Notes: generated from the sequence alone by a model not told the origin. Positions 29,276-39,064 are shown, counted from the stretch's first letter. The stretch: DNA of 64,000 nucleotides from Prochlorococcus sp. AG-424-E18 (GCA_003210155.1 QCNC01000004.1:40506-104505); one strand, 5' to 3'. Translations and numbers: made by a program.

Positions 29276-30646
29276 ATGATTTGCGGAAGCAAAACGAAGT
29301 CATATCTTAAATCGCAAAATTTAAAGATTCTTGGCCAAGGCAAGTTAAATGGAATAGTTGAAATAAGTGGTGCGAAGAATTCCGCCTTAGTTTTATTAGC
29401 CTCATCATTACTAACTAATGAAAAAATAATTCTTGAAAATGTACCTTTTCTCACTGATATTGAAAAGATGGGTAACATCCTAAAGAATTTAGGAGTTAAT
29501 TTACTACGTAAAAACAACCAGCTAGAAATAGATCCAATAACTATCTCGATTAAAGAACTTCCATATGAACTTGTTAAAGGATTAAGAGCTAGTTTCTTTT
29601 GTATAGGCGCACTATTAACTAAATTTGGAGAAGCTCAAGTACCGTTACCAGGTGGATGCAATATTGGTTCAAGGCCAGTAGACGAGCACATTAATGGACT
29701 AATCGCACTAGGAGCAGACATTATTATTGAAGAGGGAATTGTCAAGGCAAAAATAAGAGGGAACAAAAATAGACTTCATGGCACTCATATTAAATTAAAT
29801 TGTCCAAGTGTAGGTGCGACTGAAACTTTAATAATGGCAGCATCTTTAGCCAAAGGAAGAACCACTATTGAAAATGCTGCTAGAGAGCCTGAAGTTCAAG
29901 ATTTATGCCAAATGCTTAATAAAATGGGGGCAAAAATTTATGACTCCGGTAAAGAAACAATTATCATTGATGGTGTTAATAAGCTTGGCGGGTGTACCCA
30001 TAAAGTAATTCCAGACCGAATAGAAGCTGGAACTTTTCTAATAGCTGCTGCTGCAACGTCCTCTTCAATAACAATTTCTCCAGTAATCCCTCATCATCTT
30101 GAAGCTGTTACTAATAAGCTTCAAGAGAGTGGTAGTAAAATAACGATTAAAGGTAATTCGATTTCTATCAAGAGTAAAGAGATTAAAGGAGTAGATATTG
30201 AAACAGCCCCTTTTCCAGGCTTTCCTACTGATTTGCAGGCACCATTTACAGCTCTAATGACAATCGCAAATGGTGAATCAAAGATAACTGAAACAATTTT
30301 CGAAAACAGAATGAATCATATTTATTTACTTAATGAAATGGGCGCCCGTATAAAACTAGACAAAAACATAGCTTACATTAAAGGTGTTAAAACAATTAAT
30401 GGGATGAATCTAGTTGGCTCAGATTTAAGGTCATCAGCTGCATTAATAATTGCAGGAATCATCGCCAAAGGTTGTAGTAAGATCTATGGATTAGAACATT
30501 TAGATAGAGGTTATGAAAAATTTGAATTAAAACTAAAAAATTTAGGTGTAAAAATAATTAGAGAGATCAGTAAAAATGCTTTTGAGGAGAATGGATATAA
30601 AATTGAATCTAAATCTGAGAATCTTTCAAAACTCGAAGCAGCTTAG
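29276..30646 (+). CDS. murA: UDP-N-acetylglucosamine 1-carboxyvinyltransferase
   Basis: This 456-residue MurA is the first committed step of peptidoglycan synthesis. EISGAKNSALVLLASSLL (about residues 29-46), LRASFFCIGALL and LPGGCNIGSRPVDEHINGL (catalytic Cys; fosfomycin site) are visible, as is DLRSSAALIIAGIIAKG near the C-terminus. Divergent from the SpoU gene. Confidence 0.95.
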   Translation: MICGSKTKSYLKSQNLKILGQGKLNGIVEISGAKNSALVLLASSLLTNEKIILENVPFLTDIEKMGNILKNLGVNLLRKNNQLEIDPITISIKELPYELVKGLRASFFCIGALLTKFGEAQVPLPGGCNIGSRPVDEHINGLIALGADIIIEEGIVKAKIRGNKNRLHGTHIKLNCPSVGATETLIMAASLAKGRTTIENAAREPEVQDLCQMLNKMGAKIYDSGKETIIIDGVNKLGGCTHKVIPDRIEAGTFLIAAAATSSSITISPVIPHHLEAVTNKLQESGSKITIKGNSISIKSKEIKGVDIETAPFPGFPTDLQAPFTALMTIANGESKITETIFENRMNHIYLLNEMGARIKLDKNIAYIKGVKTINGMNLVGSDLRSSAALIIAGIIAKGCSKIYGLEHLDRGYEKFELKLKNLGVKIIREISKNAFEENGYKIESKSENLSKLEAA

Positions 30647-30682
30647 TCTTTTACAAAATATTTTAAAATTAAGAAAGTTGAT

Positions 30683-30793
30683 TCAAACGTAAGCAATATT
30701 GATTAGTGAAATAAAACCAAGAAATAATATAAACAAAACAAGAAAGCGATTAGACCAAATTTTATTTAAACCATTAAATTTGAATTCGTTCAT
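30683..30793 (-). CDS. Tiny single-pass membrane protein (36 aa)
   Basis: ORF of 36 residues: MNEFKFNGLNKIWSNRFLVL, then a hydrophobic helix FILFLGFISLINIAYV. The ATG overlaps the stop of the preceding 35-aa ORF in an ATGA arrangement, so the two look translationally coupled. Size and topology resemble small photosystem or cytochrome-complex subunits, but I recognise no named family. Too short for most gene callers. Confidence 0.5.
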   Translation of the reverse strand: MNEFKFNGLNKIWSNRFLVLFILFLGFISLINIAYV

Positions 30794-30897
30794 GCCCAAG
30801 TTCCGCTATTAGATCCGAAAGTTGTCAGTATAGTAACTGCTATAAAAAGATAAGGTACAAATTTAAAGGATAATTTTTTAGCTTGGGTTTTAGACAT
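30790..30897 (-). CDS. Tiny single-pass membrane protein (35 aa)
   Basis: ORF of 35 residues: MSKTQAKKLSFKFVPYLFIA followed by VTILTTFGSNSGTWA. A basic N-terminus precedes one hydrophobic helix (about residues 13-27). Its TGA overlaps the ATG of the 36-aa ORF downstream. The pairing of two membrane micro-ORFs with a 4-bp overlap is unlikely by chance, but function is unknown. Confidence 0.5.
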   Translation of the reverse strand: MSKTQAKKLSFKFVPYLFIAVTILTTFGSNSGTWA

Positions 30898-31143
30898 TTG
30901 TTTTTTTATCAAATATAACACAATATTACTAATCATGAAGCTATCCCCTTTTGGGAAAGACTTTTAAGCGTATTTAATCACAAAACTGTATCATAAATGT
31001 TTAAATTTTCTTTTTTGCCTTATTTCTTGTCAGCAAATGCAATAAATAATTCTTTGTTTTTATCGAAAAAGATTAACTATTAACAAACGTTATCTTGATC
31101 ACTGTTCCTTAATCAAAACAATAGTCAACAAGTTGATTTTTGT

Positions 31144-31149
31144 TATAAT
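31144..31149 (+). promoter_or_regulatory. Putative -10 element for tRNA-Leu / argD
   Basis: Perfect TATAAT 28 bp upstream of the tRNA-Leu 5' end. No clear -35 box at 17 bp. Since argD begins 5 nt after the tRNA, this promoter probably drives both. Confidence 0.5.
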
Positions 31150-31176
31150 AAAAAAGTTAATTTTTTCAAAAGCCTT

Positions 31177-31258
31177 GGGAGCGTGGTGGAATTGGTAGAC
31201 GCACCGCACTCAAAATGCGGCACCTTCGGGTATGTCGGTTCAAGTCCGACCGCTCCCA
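31177..31258 (+). tRNA. tRNA-Leu (anticodon CAA)
   Basis: 82-nt cloverleaf. Acceptor stem GGGAGCG/CGCTCCC, anticodon stem CCGCA/TGCGG with loop CTCAAAA giving anticodon CAA (31211-31213), a variable arm, and T-loop GGTTCAAGTCC. Discriminator A; CCA is not encoded. It reads UUG codons. Confidence 0.95.
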
Positions 31259-31263
31259 CTTTG

Positions 31264-32439
31264 ATGAATACATATAGTCGATTCGATATATCTTTCAAAA
31301 AAGGAAAAGGTTGTTGGCTATGGGACAAAACAGGTAAAAAGTATCTTGATGCAGTAGCAGGCATAGCAACTTGTAGTCTTGGACATAGCGACAGAGTTTT
31401 AAGAAGAAGGTTATCAACTCAACTAAAAAAGATTCAGCACATTTCAAATCTCTACAACATTGAAGAACAAGAACAATTAAGCAGAACTTTAACGAATATG
31501 AGTTGTGCTGAAAGCGTCTTCTTCTGCAATAGTGGTGCGGAAGCAAATGAATCAGCAATTAAATTAATTAAAAAATATGGCAATACAGCAAATAAAGGTA
31601 AAGAATCAATTATTCTCGCAGCGGAATCCAGCTTTCATGGAAGGACGCTTGCAGCCTTGAGTGCCACTGGACAGCCCAAATATCAAAAAGGTTTCGAACC
31701 AATGATTCAAGGGTTCAAATTTTTTAAATTTAACAATTTTGATTCGGTAAAAAAATTATTTGAAGAGTGTGAAAATAATGATCAAAAAATTTCCGGAGTT
31801 TTAGTTGAGCCAATACAAGGAGAGGGTGGCGTAATTCCTGGAAGTAAAATATTTTTTAAAAGCCTGCGAGAAATATGTGATAAATATAATTCTCTTCTCA
31901 TTTTAGATGAGGTTCAAAGTGGAGTAGGTCGAACTGGAAAAATGTGGGGTTATGAGAATTTAGGAATTGAACCTGATGGATTCACCCTTGCAAAAGGATT
32001 AGGAGGAGGTCATGCAATTGGAGCATTATTAGTAAAAGAAAAAGCCAACATTTTTTCTCCAGGAGATCATGCAAGCACTTTTGGGGGGAACCCATTCGCC
32101 TGTAAAGCTGCCCTAACTGTATTAGAGGAAATCAATAGAAGAAATATTATCAATAATGTTTATTTAAGAGGGGAACAATTAAGTGCTGGGTTTGAAGAAT
32201 TGTCAAAAAAATTTCCAAATATTATTAGCGGGAAAAGAGGTTTAGGTTTAATACAAGGTCTTGTGATAAATGATGATTATGCTGATGCAAAAAAAATTAC
32301 ATTAAAAGCTTTTGATAAAGGATTACTTGTAGTTCCTGCAGGAGGAAATGTTGTAAGGATTGTCCCACCATTAGTTATATCTCGAAGAGAAATTAATATT
32401 CTTTTGAATAAGTTAAATTCAATTTTTGAAGAGTTATAG
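31264..32439 (+). CDS. argD: Acetylornithine aminotransferase
   Basis: This class III PLP aminotransferase of arginine synthesis is 391 residues from ATG 31264. VFFCNSGAEANESAIKL binds the phosphate, ILDEVQSGVGRTG carries the PLP-stacking Asp, and FTLAKGLGGG holds the PLP lysine. The start chosen is the ATG 5 nt after tRNA-Leu: the upstream in-frame ATG (31183) lies inside the tRNA. Any ribosome-binding site would therefore lie within tRNA sequence. Confidence 0.93.
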   Translation: MNTYSRFDISFKKGKGCWLWDKTGKKYLDAVAGIATCSLGHSDRVLRRRLSTQLKKIQHISNLYNIEEQEQLSRTLTNMSCAESVFFCNSGAEANESAIKLIKKYGNTANKGKESIILAAESSFHGRTLAALSATGQPKYQKGFEPMIQGFKFFKFNNFDSVKKLFEECENNDQKISGVLVEPIQGEGGVIPGSKIFFKSLREICDKYNSLLILDEVQSGVGRTGKMWGYENLGIEPDGFTLAKGLGGGHAIGALLVKEKANIFSPGDHASTFGGNPFACKAALTVLEEINRRNIINNVYLRGEQLSAGFEELSKKFPNIISGKRGLGLIQGLVINDDYADAKKITLKAFDKGLLVVPAGGNVVRIVPPLVISRREINILLNKLNSIFEEL

Positions 32440-32450
32440 CAATTTAAATT

Positions 32451-33680
32451 TTGAAAAATGCAAATTTAAAATTTTTTGAATTATCACCCAAATATGAAAG
32501 GGATAATATCAAATTAGGTTTATCAAGAATTAAAAAAGCACTTCAGGAACTTGGTAATCCTTGCGAGAATATCCCTGCGATACAAATTATTGGAACCAAT
32601 GGGAAAGGATCAATCGCGGCATATTTAGAAAATATACTTTTTGAAGCTAAAAGGAATTTTGGCGTAACGACATCTCCCCACCTTTTGGACGTATGCGAGA
32701 GGATTAGAGTTAATAAAAAAAATATTAACAAGACTGATTTTGAAAAAATCTACAGATTAATAGAAAAGAAATTTTCAACATTTGAATTAACTCCTTTTGA
32801 AAAAATCATATGCTGCGCACTAAATTTCTTTGATAATAAGAAAGTTGAATTGCTCATTCTTGAAGCTGGCTTAGGGGGACGATTAGACGCGACAACAGCC
32901 CATAAATCTAGACCAATAATTGCTATTGGGAATATTGGCTTAGACCATAAAGAATTTCTTGGAGATACTATTGAAAAAATTGCCGAAGAAAAATTAGCAG
33001 TTATTGAAAAAAACTCAGTTGTCGTCACATGCAAACAAAATAGTCAAGTTGAAAATTTAATAACCAAAAAAGTTAAAGAGGTTGGAGCAGAAATTATCTG
33101 GAAAGATTCAATATCAAACAGCTATGAGCTTGGATTAAAAGGAATTTTTCAAAAGCAAAATGCTTCAGTAGCTTTAGGAGCAATTGAAGCGTTGAATAAT
33201 TTGGGATTTAATATAAAAGGAACACACATATCTGAAGGTCTTAAAAAGACATCTTGGCAGGGAAGGCTAGAAATAATAAATTTTTTGAACAAAGAAATTC
33301 TTGTAGATTGTGCGCATAATTATCCTGCTGCAAAAGCACTCTCACATGAGCGAAGTAATTGGGAGAATGAAGATAAAGGAATTTATTGGATTTTAGGTGT
33401 CCAAAGACAAAAAGATTTTTTCGCAATATTAAAAACTCTGCTAAAGAAAAATGATCACTTATTACTTGTGCCAGTGCCAAACCAACCTAGTTGGCAATTA
33501 AAAGATCTTTCTCAGATTAAAGAAATTGACCTTCAAAAAACAATTGAATTTAAAACATTTGAACTTGCCATTGATTATTTATTTTCCCTAGAAAAATGGC
33601 CACCTAATCGTCCAGTCCTAACGGGTTCTATTTTTTTAGTTGCTGAATTTATTAAATTTGCAAATAAACAGAAATGTTAA
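32451..33680 (+). CDS. folC: Bifunctional folylpolyglutamate synthase / dihydrofolate synthase
   Basis: This 409-residue Mur-ligase-fold enzyme has the P-loop IIGTNGKGSIAAYLE (about residues 46-60), LILEAGLGGRLDATTA and IGLDHKEFLGDTIEKIAEEK. The start is TTG at 32451, 11 bp after argD; the nearby ATG at 32458 is out of frame. Overlaps the convergent FAD-oxidase gene by 4 bp. Confidence 0.93.
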   Translation: MKNANLKFFELSPKYERDNIKLGLSRIKKALQELGNPCENIPAIQIIGTNGKGSIAAYLENILFEAKRNFGVTTSPHLLDVCERIRVNKKNINKTDFEKIYRLIEKKFSTFELTPFEKIICCALNFFDNKKVELLILEAGLGGRLDATTAHKSRPIIAIGNIGLDHKEFLGDTIEKIAEEKLAVIEKNSVVVTCKQNSQVENLITKKVKEVGAEIIWKDSISNSYELGLKGIFQKQNASVALGAIEALNNLGFNIKGTHISEGLKKTSWQGRLEIINFLNKEILVDCAHNYPAAKALSHERSNWENEDKGIYWILGVQRQKDFFAILKTLLKKNDHLLLVPVPNQPSWQLKDLSQIKEIDLQKTIEFKTFELAIDYLFSLEKWPPNRPVLTGSIFLVAEFIKFANKQKC

Positions 33681-35032
33681 ATATTAAATTTTTCCTTTAC
33701 TTCCCAACCTTCCAATTTTCCAGGATTTAATAGCCCTTTAGGATCAAATTTTAATTTCGCTTTTACTTGATCTGCGTCAACCACTCCTAGGCCTCCGCCT
33801 TCGACAGTTAAAACATGGGGATTAAAAATAAACGCCCCAAGTTTCTTACAATCTTCCATTATTTCATTTAATTCATCTATCCCATTCCACATTAATACAG
33901 GTAAAGCCGCTAATCGCGGTGATCCTTGTTGAGAAACTGCCTCTAAATGCCAAAGAACTTTTCTACCCCATTTTTTTCTCAGAAAATTAATCAATTCTAG
34001 TTCATTATTAAGTGGCAAAAGCATCTGTAAATAAGTCCAATTTTTATCCTTAGACCTCATATGAAGAGTTGTATGATTCCATACGACTTCAGAAATTCCA
34101 TTAACGAGTTTTTCTTCTTCTCCAAGGAGGGTAAATTCAACTTTGAATTTTTTACAAATCAACTCGATCGTTTTTGTTCCTCCAAAAGTAGATTGAATTA
34201 ATATCTTGTGACTTTTAGCATTACTTTTAAGCCATTTTGGCATTTGATCTACAATTTCATCTTCAAGAATTGCTCCTAGTTTCAGATCAATTGCTGCGCT
34301 GGTGAGAGTTTTTAATATTTCTATTGTTTTTTCAAATTCAATACAGTCGATAACTATTGAATACCACTTACGTTTGATATCAGTAGCAAGTAGTAAAGAA
34401 GTAATTATTCCATTAGTCCCATAAGCATGATTTAGAGGTTCGGATTCTTCAGCATCAAATTTTAATAATTCAGGTTTTTTATTAATCGTTACTGCCTCTA
34501 AACCAATAAGATTTCCGGGATCTCTTAAGAATCCCCACCTAATTGAACCAATACCTCCTGATCCACCTGCAATAAAACCTCCAATTGTTGCAGTTTTCCA
34601 AGTACTAGGAAGCAACCTCAATTCCCTCCCATATTTCCCTAATTGTTTATTCAAATCTCCCATCACACAGCCAGACTGTACTTTTACAAAACCTGTATCT
34701 GGATCAAATTCTTCTAACTTATTAAAGTGACTCATCTGCATTACAACTCCTTTAAACAATGGGACAGCTTGTCCATAATTACCTGTCCCTGAACCCCTCA
34801 AAGTAAGTGGGATAGAAAATTCCCAACAAATTTCTGCTACTTCCTTTACTGCTTTGTGATCACTAGGTCTTACCACCAAATCAGCAATACATTCGTCTAA
34901 TTTTTCAGTAAGGATTGGAGAGTAGTTATAAAAATCTTTTGAAAGCCTTTTTATGTCAGATTGGCTTTCAATTATCTCTAAGTTTTTAACTTCCCTAAAT
35001 TTGTCTATAAATTTAAGAGTATTTGATGTCAT
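33677..35032 (-). CDS. FAD-linked oxidase (GlcD-like)
   Basis: This 451-residue flavoprotein of the vanillyl-alcohol-oxidase/PCMH type has the FAD-binding segment LRGSGTGNYGQAVPLFKGVV (about residues 78-97), then GGFIAGGSGGIGSIRWG, and a C-terminal FDPKGLLNPGKLEGW typical of glycolate or D-lactate dehydrogenase subunits. Substrate is not known; a glycolate-oxidase-like role is possible. It is 38 bp downstream of the amidohydrolase. Confidence 0.82.
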   Translation of the reverse strand: MTSNTLKFIDKFREVKNLEIIESQSDIKRLSKDFYNYSPILTEKLDECIADLVVRPSDHKAVKEVAEICWEFSIPLTLRGSGTGNYGQAVPLFKGVVMQMSHFNKLEEFDPDTGFVKVQSGCVMGDLNKQLGKYGRELRLLPSTWKTATIGGFIAGGSGGIGSIRWGFLRDPGNLIGLEAVTINKKPELLKFDAEESEPLNHAYGTNGIITSLLLATDIKRKWYSIVIDCIEFEKTIEILKTLTSAAIDLKLGAILEDEIVDQMPKWLKSNAKSHKILIQSTFGGTKTIELICKKFKVEFTLLGEEEKLVNGISEVVWNHTTLHMRSKDKNWTYLQMLLPLNNELELINFLRKKWGRKVLWHLEAVSQQGSPRLAALPVLMWNGIDELNEIMEDCKKLGAFIFNPHVLTVEGGGLGVVDADQVKAKLKFDPKGLLNPGKLEGWEVKEKFNI

Positions 35033-35070
35033 TAATTAAATTCTTATTGTTTTGTATATAAATTAGCTGA

Positions 35071-36306
35071 TTAGCAATATAAATCGCCTTTTATAAAAAC
35101 TTTTCTCTTTAATGAACTCGAAAAAACATCTGCCCATCTTTGTGCATCTAAAATCACAAAATCAGCAGGGCATCCCTTTCTAATTAAACCATCCCATTTT
35201 AAGTTTAATAATCTGCTTGGAGCTAAAAAAATAGAAGATAGAGTCATTCTCTCCCAAGGATTTAGTTGAAGCATAGGTATAGAGCAAGACAACATATAAA
35301 AAGGATCAAAATTACCAAATGGGTACCAGGGATCTTGAACGTTATCACTACCTAGAGATACATCCACGTGTGATTTTTGTAATTGCTTTATTGGAGCAAC
35401 TGGTCTTTTTAATGAGGTAGTTTTATTACTTCGATTGAGAAGCCAAAAATTTGTTAGAGGTAAAGCAATAACTTTAATATTTTTCTCAGCCATTTTTTCT
35501 CCTAAATTTAAAATATCTCTATGACTTAGAGAAATAAGACTACTCAAATGACTACAAGTAATTGGAATACTTTTAATTTTTAAATTTTCGATTGTCTCTA
35601 ATAAAACTTTTATTCCCGCTCCAGGCTCAATAGTCGATTCGTCTATATGAAAATCAATTTCTAATTTATATTTACTAGCTAGAAGAAGCATCTTTGAGAG
35701 AAATTTGCTTGTATCTTTTTTATTGAAAGGAGGAACAATTACACCTCCTAAAATACCTCCATTAGAGGATAATATTTTTGCCAAATCTTCTCCATTAGTT
35801 GTATTCCAGAATTCCAATGGAGCTAGAGCAACGAATTGTAAAGTCAACTCAGATGAAAATTTTTTTTGTAATTTAAAAAGTTCAATCCAAATATCAATAG
35901 ATTGACTTTTGTAAGTATCAATATGACTTCTAATAGCTCGGTATCCATTTTGTATGGCGAGTTTTAATGATTTCTCAACTCTTTCAAGAACCTTGTCTGT
36001 AGTTCTAGTTTTATGTTCTTCAAGATTTACTGATAATGCTCCTCCATAGTTTGATTCCAGATTAGGAAAGTCTGCCCATGTAAAAGATTTATCAAAATGC
36101 GAATGCGTTTCAACAAATCTTGGGAATAAAATATTTTTTGGTTTTGTAACTTTATTTTTTAAAGGCTTTAACTCAGAAACAAATCCATCCTCCCAACAAA
36201 TGGAAACTGAACATAAATCCTCTACATCGATAATGAGGTTATCTATATCTTCTATTAAACAAAGGCTTCTGGGAATAAGAACCTCAGCTGTGCCGGAATT
36301 ACTCAA
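35071..36306 (-). CDS. Metal-dependent amidohydrolase (cytosine deaminase-like)
   Basis: This 411-residue protein has the HxH metal site in ETHSHFDKSFTW (about residues 85-96), FHIDEST (about 217-223), TCSHLSS and LGSDNVQDPWYPFG carrying the catalytic Asp. These match the cytosine deaminase/AtzC branch. The substrate may be a pyrimidine, pterin or triazine-like compound; not resolvable here. Likely co-transcribed with the FAD oxidase downstream. Confidence 0.8.
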   Translation of the reverse strand: MSNSGTAEVLIPRSLCLIEDIDNLIIDVEDLCSVSICWEDGFVSELKPLKNKVTKPKNILFPRFVETHSHFDKSFTWADFPNLESNYGGALSVNLEEHKTRTTDKVLERVEKSLKLAIQNGYRAIRSHIDTYKSQSIDIWIELFKLQKKFSSELTLQFVALAPLEFWNTTNGEDLAKILSSNGGILGGVIVPPFNKKDTSKFLSKMLLLASKYKLEIDFHIDESTIEPGAGIKVLLETIENLKIKSIPITCSHLSSLISLSHRDILNLGEKMAEKNIKVIALPLTNFWLLNRSNKTTSLKRPVAPIKQLQKSHVDVSLGSDNVQDPWYPFGNFDPFYMLSCSIPMLQLNPWERMTLSSIFLAPSRLLNLKWDGLIRKGCPADFVILDAQRWADVFSSSLKRKVFIKGDLYC

Positions 36307-36435
36307 ATTTTTAAATTTTCTTTTATTTTAAATCATAAGAAAACTTTACTGAATTAGAAAATAATTCAAATTTCGCTAAAAGATAAAAATAACTATGAAA
36401 AATTACCCTCGAGTTGTTAAATTTATAAATGTGAG

Positions 36436-36508
36436 GCGGGCGTCGCCAAGTGGTTAAGGCAGCGGCTTGTGGCGCCGCTATTCGGGGGTTCGAATCCCCT
36501 CGCTCGCC
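36436..36508 (+). tRNA. tRNA-His (anticodon GTG)
   Basis: 73-nt cloverleaf. Acceptor GCGGGCG/CGCTCGC with one G-U pair, anticodon loop TTGTGGC (GTG), T-loop GGTTCGAATCC, discriminator C at 36508. G at 36435 supplies the extra G-1 opposite C73 required for histidine identity. CCA not encoded. Confidence 0.95.
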
Positions 36509-36580
36509 CTCAAAAATATTGCAGCAAAATTATTTAACTTGTAATTTTGAATTAAAGAATCATAAAAAATTCCTAGCAAA

Positions 36581-37975
36581 GTGCTAACAAAAACAAAATC
36601 AGACGAAAAAAAATCTCAAAAGAATTCAACTACTGGCAGTTATTGGATAACCACATTTGGATGCCAAATGAACAAGGCTGATTCTGAGAGAATGGCTGGG
36701 ACATTAGAGAAGATGGGATATACCAGAGCAGATAATGAATTAAATGCCGATTTAGTCTTGTACAATACATGCACAATCAGAGATAATGCGGAGCAAAAAG
36801 TTTATAGTTTTTTAGGAAGACAAGCTAAAAGAAAACACAAAACACCTAACTTAAAACTTGTTGTTGCAGGTTGCCTTGCGCAGCAAGAGGGAGAGTACTT
36901 ATTAAGAAGAGTCCCAGAACTTGATCTGGTTATGGGACCCCAACACATAAATAATCTTGAGAATCTTCTCGGGAAAGTTGATTTAGGAAATCAAGTTGCT
37001 GCCACAGAAGAAACCTTCATTTCTGAAGACATAACAAGTGCCAGAAGAGAAAGCTCTATTTGTGGCTGGGTGAATATCATTTATGGATGTAATGAAAGAT
37101 GTTCATATTGTGTAGTCCCCTCTGTAAGAGGAAAAGAGCAATCAAGATATCCAAATGCGATAAAAAGTGAGATCCAAAAATTAGCTTATGAAAATTTTAA
37201 AGAAATTACTCTTTTGGGTCAGAACATTGATGCTTATGGAAGAGACCTTCCAGGAACTACAAAAGAGGGAAGAAAAGAAAATACACTTACTGATCTTTTG
37301 TATTATATTCATGATGTTAAAGGAATTCGCAGAATAAGATTTGCTACTAGTCATCCAAGATATTTTTCAAAAAGGTTGATTCAAGCTTGTTATGAACTTG
37401 ATAAAGTCTGTGAACATTTCCATATCCCCTTCCAAAGTGGAAATGATGAAATCTTAAAACAAATGTCAAGAGGATATTCTATTAAAAAGTATAAAAATAT
37501 TATCGAGAATATAAGGTCATTAATGCCAAATGCATCAATCACTGCTGACGCAATAGTTGCTTTCCCAGGAGAAAACGAACAACAATATCAAGATACATTA
37601 AAGCTAATATCAGAAATTGGTTTTGATCAAGTAAATACGGCAGCATATTCTCCAAGACCTAATACGCCTGCAGCAGTTTGGTCGAATCAACTTTCAGAAG
37701 AGGTGAAAAAAGCTAGATTGCAGGAAATTAATGATTTGGTCGAGAAAACTGCAAGGAGTAGAAATCAAAGATATATCAATAATATCGAAAGCGTTTTAAT
37801 TGAGGGTTCAAATCCAAAAAATTCCTCACAAATTATGGGAAGAACTAGAACCAATAGATTAACTTTTGTAGAGATTCCCAAAAACATTAACTTTAATTTT
37901 TCATTGGGAGATGAGATAGATGTCAAAATAAATGAAGCTAGACCTTTTTCTCTAACAGGCGAACTTTATTTATGA
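36581..37975 (+). CDS. miaB: tRNA-2-methylthio-N6-dimethylallyladenosine synthase MiaB
   Basis: This 464-residue radical-SAM methylthiotransferase has an N-terminal UPF0004 domain with [25 protein letters not shown] and VVAGCLAQ supplying one 4Fe-4S cluster. The radical-SAM motif is [11 protein letters not shown] (about residues 170-180); a C-terminal TRAM domain starts near 395. The start is GTG at 36581. It leads a run of genes through ddl, ftsQ and ftsZ. Confidence 0.95.
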   Translation: MLTKTKSDEKKSQKNSTTGSYWITTFGCQMNKADSERMAGTLEKMGYTRADNELNADLVLYNTCTIRDNAEQKVYSFLGRQAKRKHKTPNLKLVVAGCLAQQEGEYLLRRVPELDLVMGPQHINNLENLLGKVDLGNQVAATEETFISEDITSARRESSICGWVNIIYGCNERCSYCVVPSVRGKEQSRYPNAIKSEIQKLAYENFKEITLLGQNIDAYGRDLPGTTKEGRKENTLTDLLYYIHDVKGIRRIRFATSHPRYFSKRLIQACYELDKVCEHFHIPFQSGNDEILKQMSRGYSIKKYKNIIENIRSLMPNASITADAIVAFPGENEQQYQDTLKLISEIGFDQVNTAAYSPRPNTPAAVWSNQLSEEVKKARLQEINDLVEKTARSRNQRYINNIESVLIEGSNPKNSSQIMGRTRTNRLTFVEIPKNINFNFSLGDEIDVKINEARPFSLTGELYL

Positions 37976-37986
37976 TTTTTTTCTAA

Positions 37987-39054
37987 ATGATCGGGGGTAA
38001 GAAAAAATGTATTGGCTTAATATTTGGCGGGAATTCCAATGAACATGAAGTATCTATATTATCTGCGAAAACAGTTTATCAAGCATTTAATTCAGAAATA
38101 AACAAAGAACGCTTTACAGTTAAAGCCTTTTACATAAATAAATATGGAGATTGGCTTGATAGTGATATTTCAGAAAAAATCCTTATTGGTGAAATTGAGA
38201 ACTATAAAACAAAAAAACAAGAAACTTTTTATCAAGAAAAAATTAACTTCCTTGAAGGAATTGAATTTCAAAATATTGATGTTTGGTTTCCTCTTTTACA
38301 TGGATTTAATGGTGAAGACGGATCAATTCATGGCTTAATTAGATTTACAAAGAAACCTCTAGTCGGGTGTGGAATTATTGGCTCTGCACTTGCAATGGAT
38401 AAAATATTAATGAAAACAATTTTCTCAAATCTCAAACTTCCACAAGTAAATTATCTATTTTTTCAAAATGAAGATCTCAACGATAAGCACGTAAAAAATA
38501 AAATAGTTAATGAAATTTTAAAAAAATTAAAATTTCCTGTTTTTGTTAAACCATCGAACTCTGGATCATCTCTTGGCATCTCCAAAGTCAAAAATGAATC
38601 GGAAATATTACTAGCATTAGAAAAGGCTCGGGAAATAGATCCAAGAATCTTAATAGAGGAAGGTTTGGAGGTAAGGGAGATTGAATGCGGAATAATTGGG
38701 AATTCAAAACTCTTAACCTCTGAGATAGGCGAAGTAAATTACGAAAGTGATTGGTATGATTATTATTCAAAATATCACTCAAATAATAAAATAATCATCC
38801 CAGCCGAAATAAATTCTAAAATCACAAAAGAAATTAAAGAAATTGCTATTAAAAGTTGTAGAGCACTAAATATTTTTGGTTTTGCAAGAGTAGATTTCTT
38901 TTTAGAAAAATCTTCAAATAAAATTTTACTAAATGAAATAAATACAATTCCTGGTTTTACAAAAAACAGTATGTTTCCAATGCTTTGGGAAGCTTCAGGT
39001 TTAAAAATTGAACAACTTGTGGCTAAACTGGTAGATATATCTTTAGATTTGTAA
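37987..39054 (+). CDS. ddl: D-alanine--D-alanine ligase
   Basis: This 355-residue ATP-grasp enzyme makes the D-Ala-D-Ala dipeptide for peptidoglycan. GGNSNEHEVSILSA (about residues 14-27), FVKPSNSGSSLGISKV, and LNEINTIPGFTKNSMFP near the C-terminus are diagnostic. 11 bp after miaB and 10 bp before the next gene, in dcw-like context. Confidence 0.95.
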   Translation: MIGGKKKCIGLIFGGNSNEHEVSILSAKTVYQAFNSEINKERFTVKAFYINKYGDWLDSDISEKILIGEIENYKTKKQETFYQEKINFLEGIEFQNIDVWFPLLHGFNGEDGSIHGLIRFTKKPLVGCGIIGSALAMDKILMKTIFSNLKLPQVNYLFFQNEDLNDKHVKNKIVNEILKKLKFPVFVKPSNSGSSLGISKVKNESEILLALEKAREIDPRILIEEGLEVREIECGIIGNSKLLTSEIGEVNYESDWYDYYSKYHSNNKIIIPAEINSKITKEIKEIAIKSCRALNIFGFARVDFFLEKSSNKILLNEINTIPGFTKNSMFPMLWEASGLKIEQLVAKLVDISLDL

Positions 39055-39064
39055 TTTAAATCAA

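Noticed and set aside
31183..31263. An N-terminally longer argD beginning at 31183
   Set aside because: This stretch is the tRNA-Leu gene; the encoded residues are not part of the aminotransferase family.
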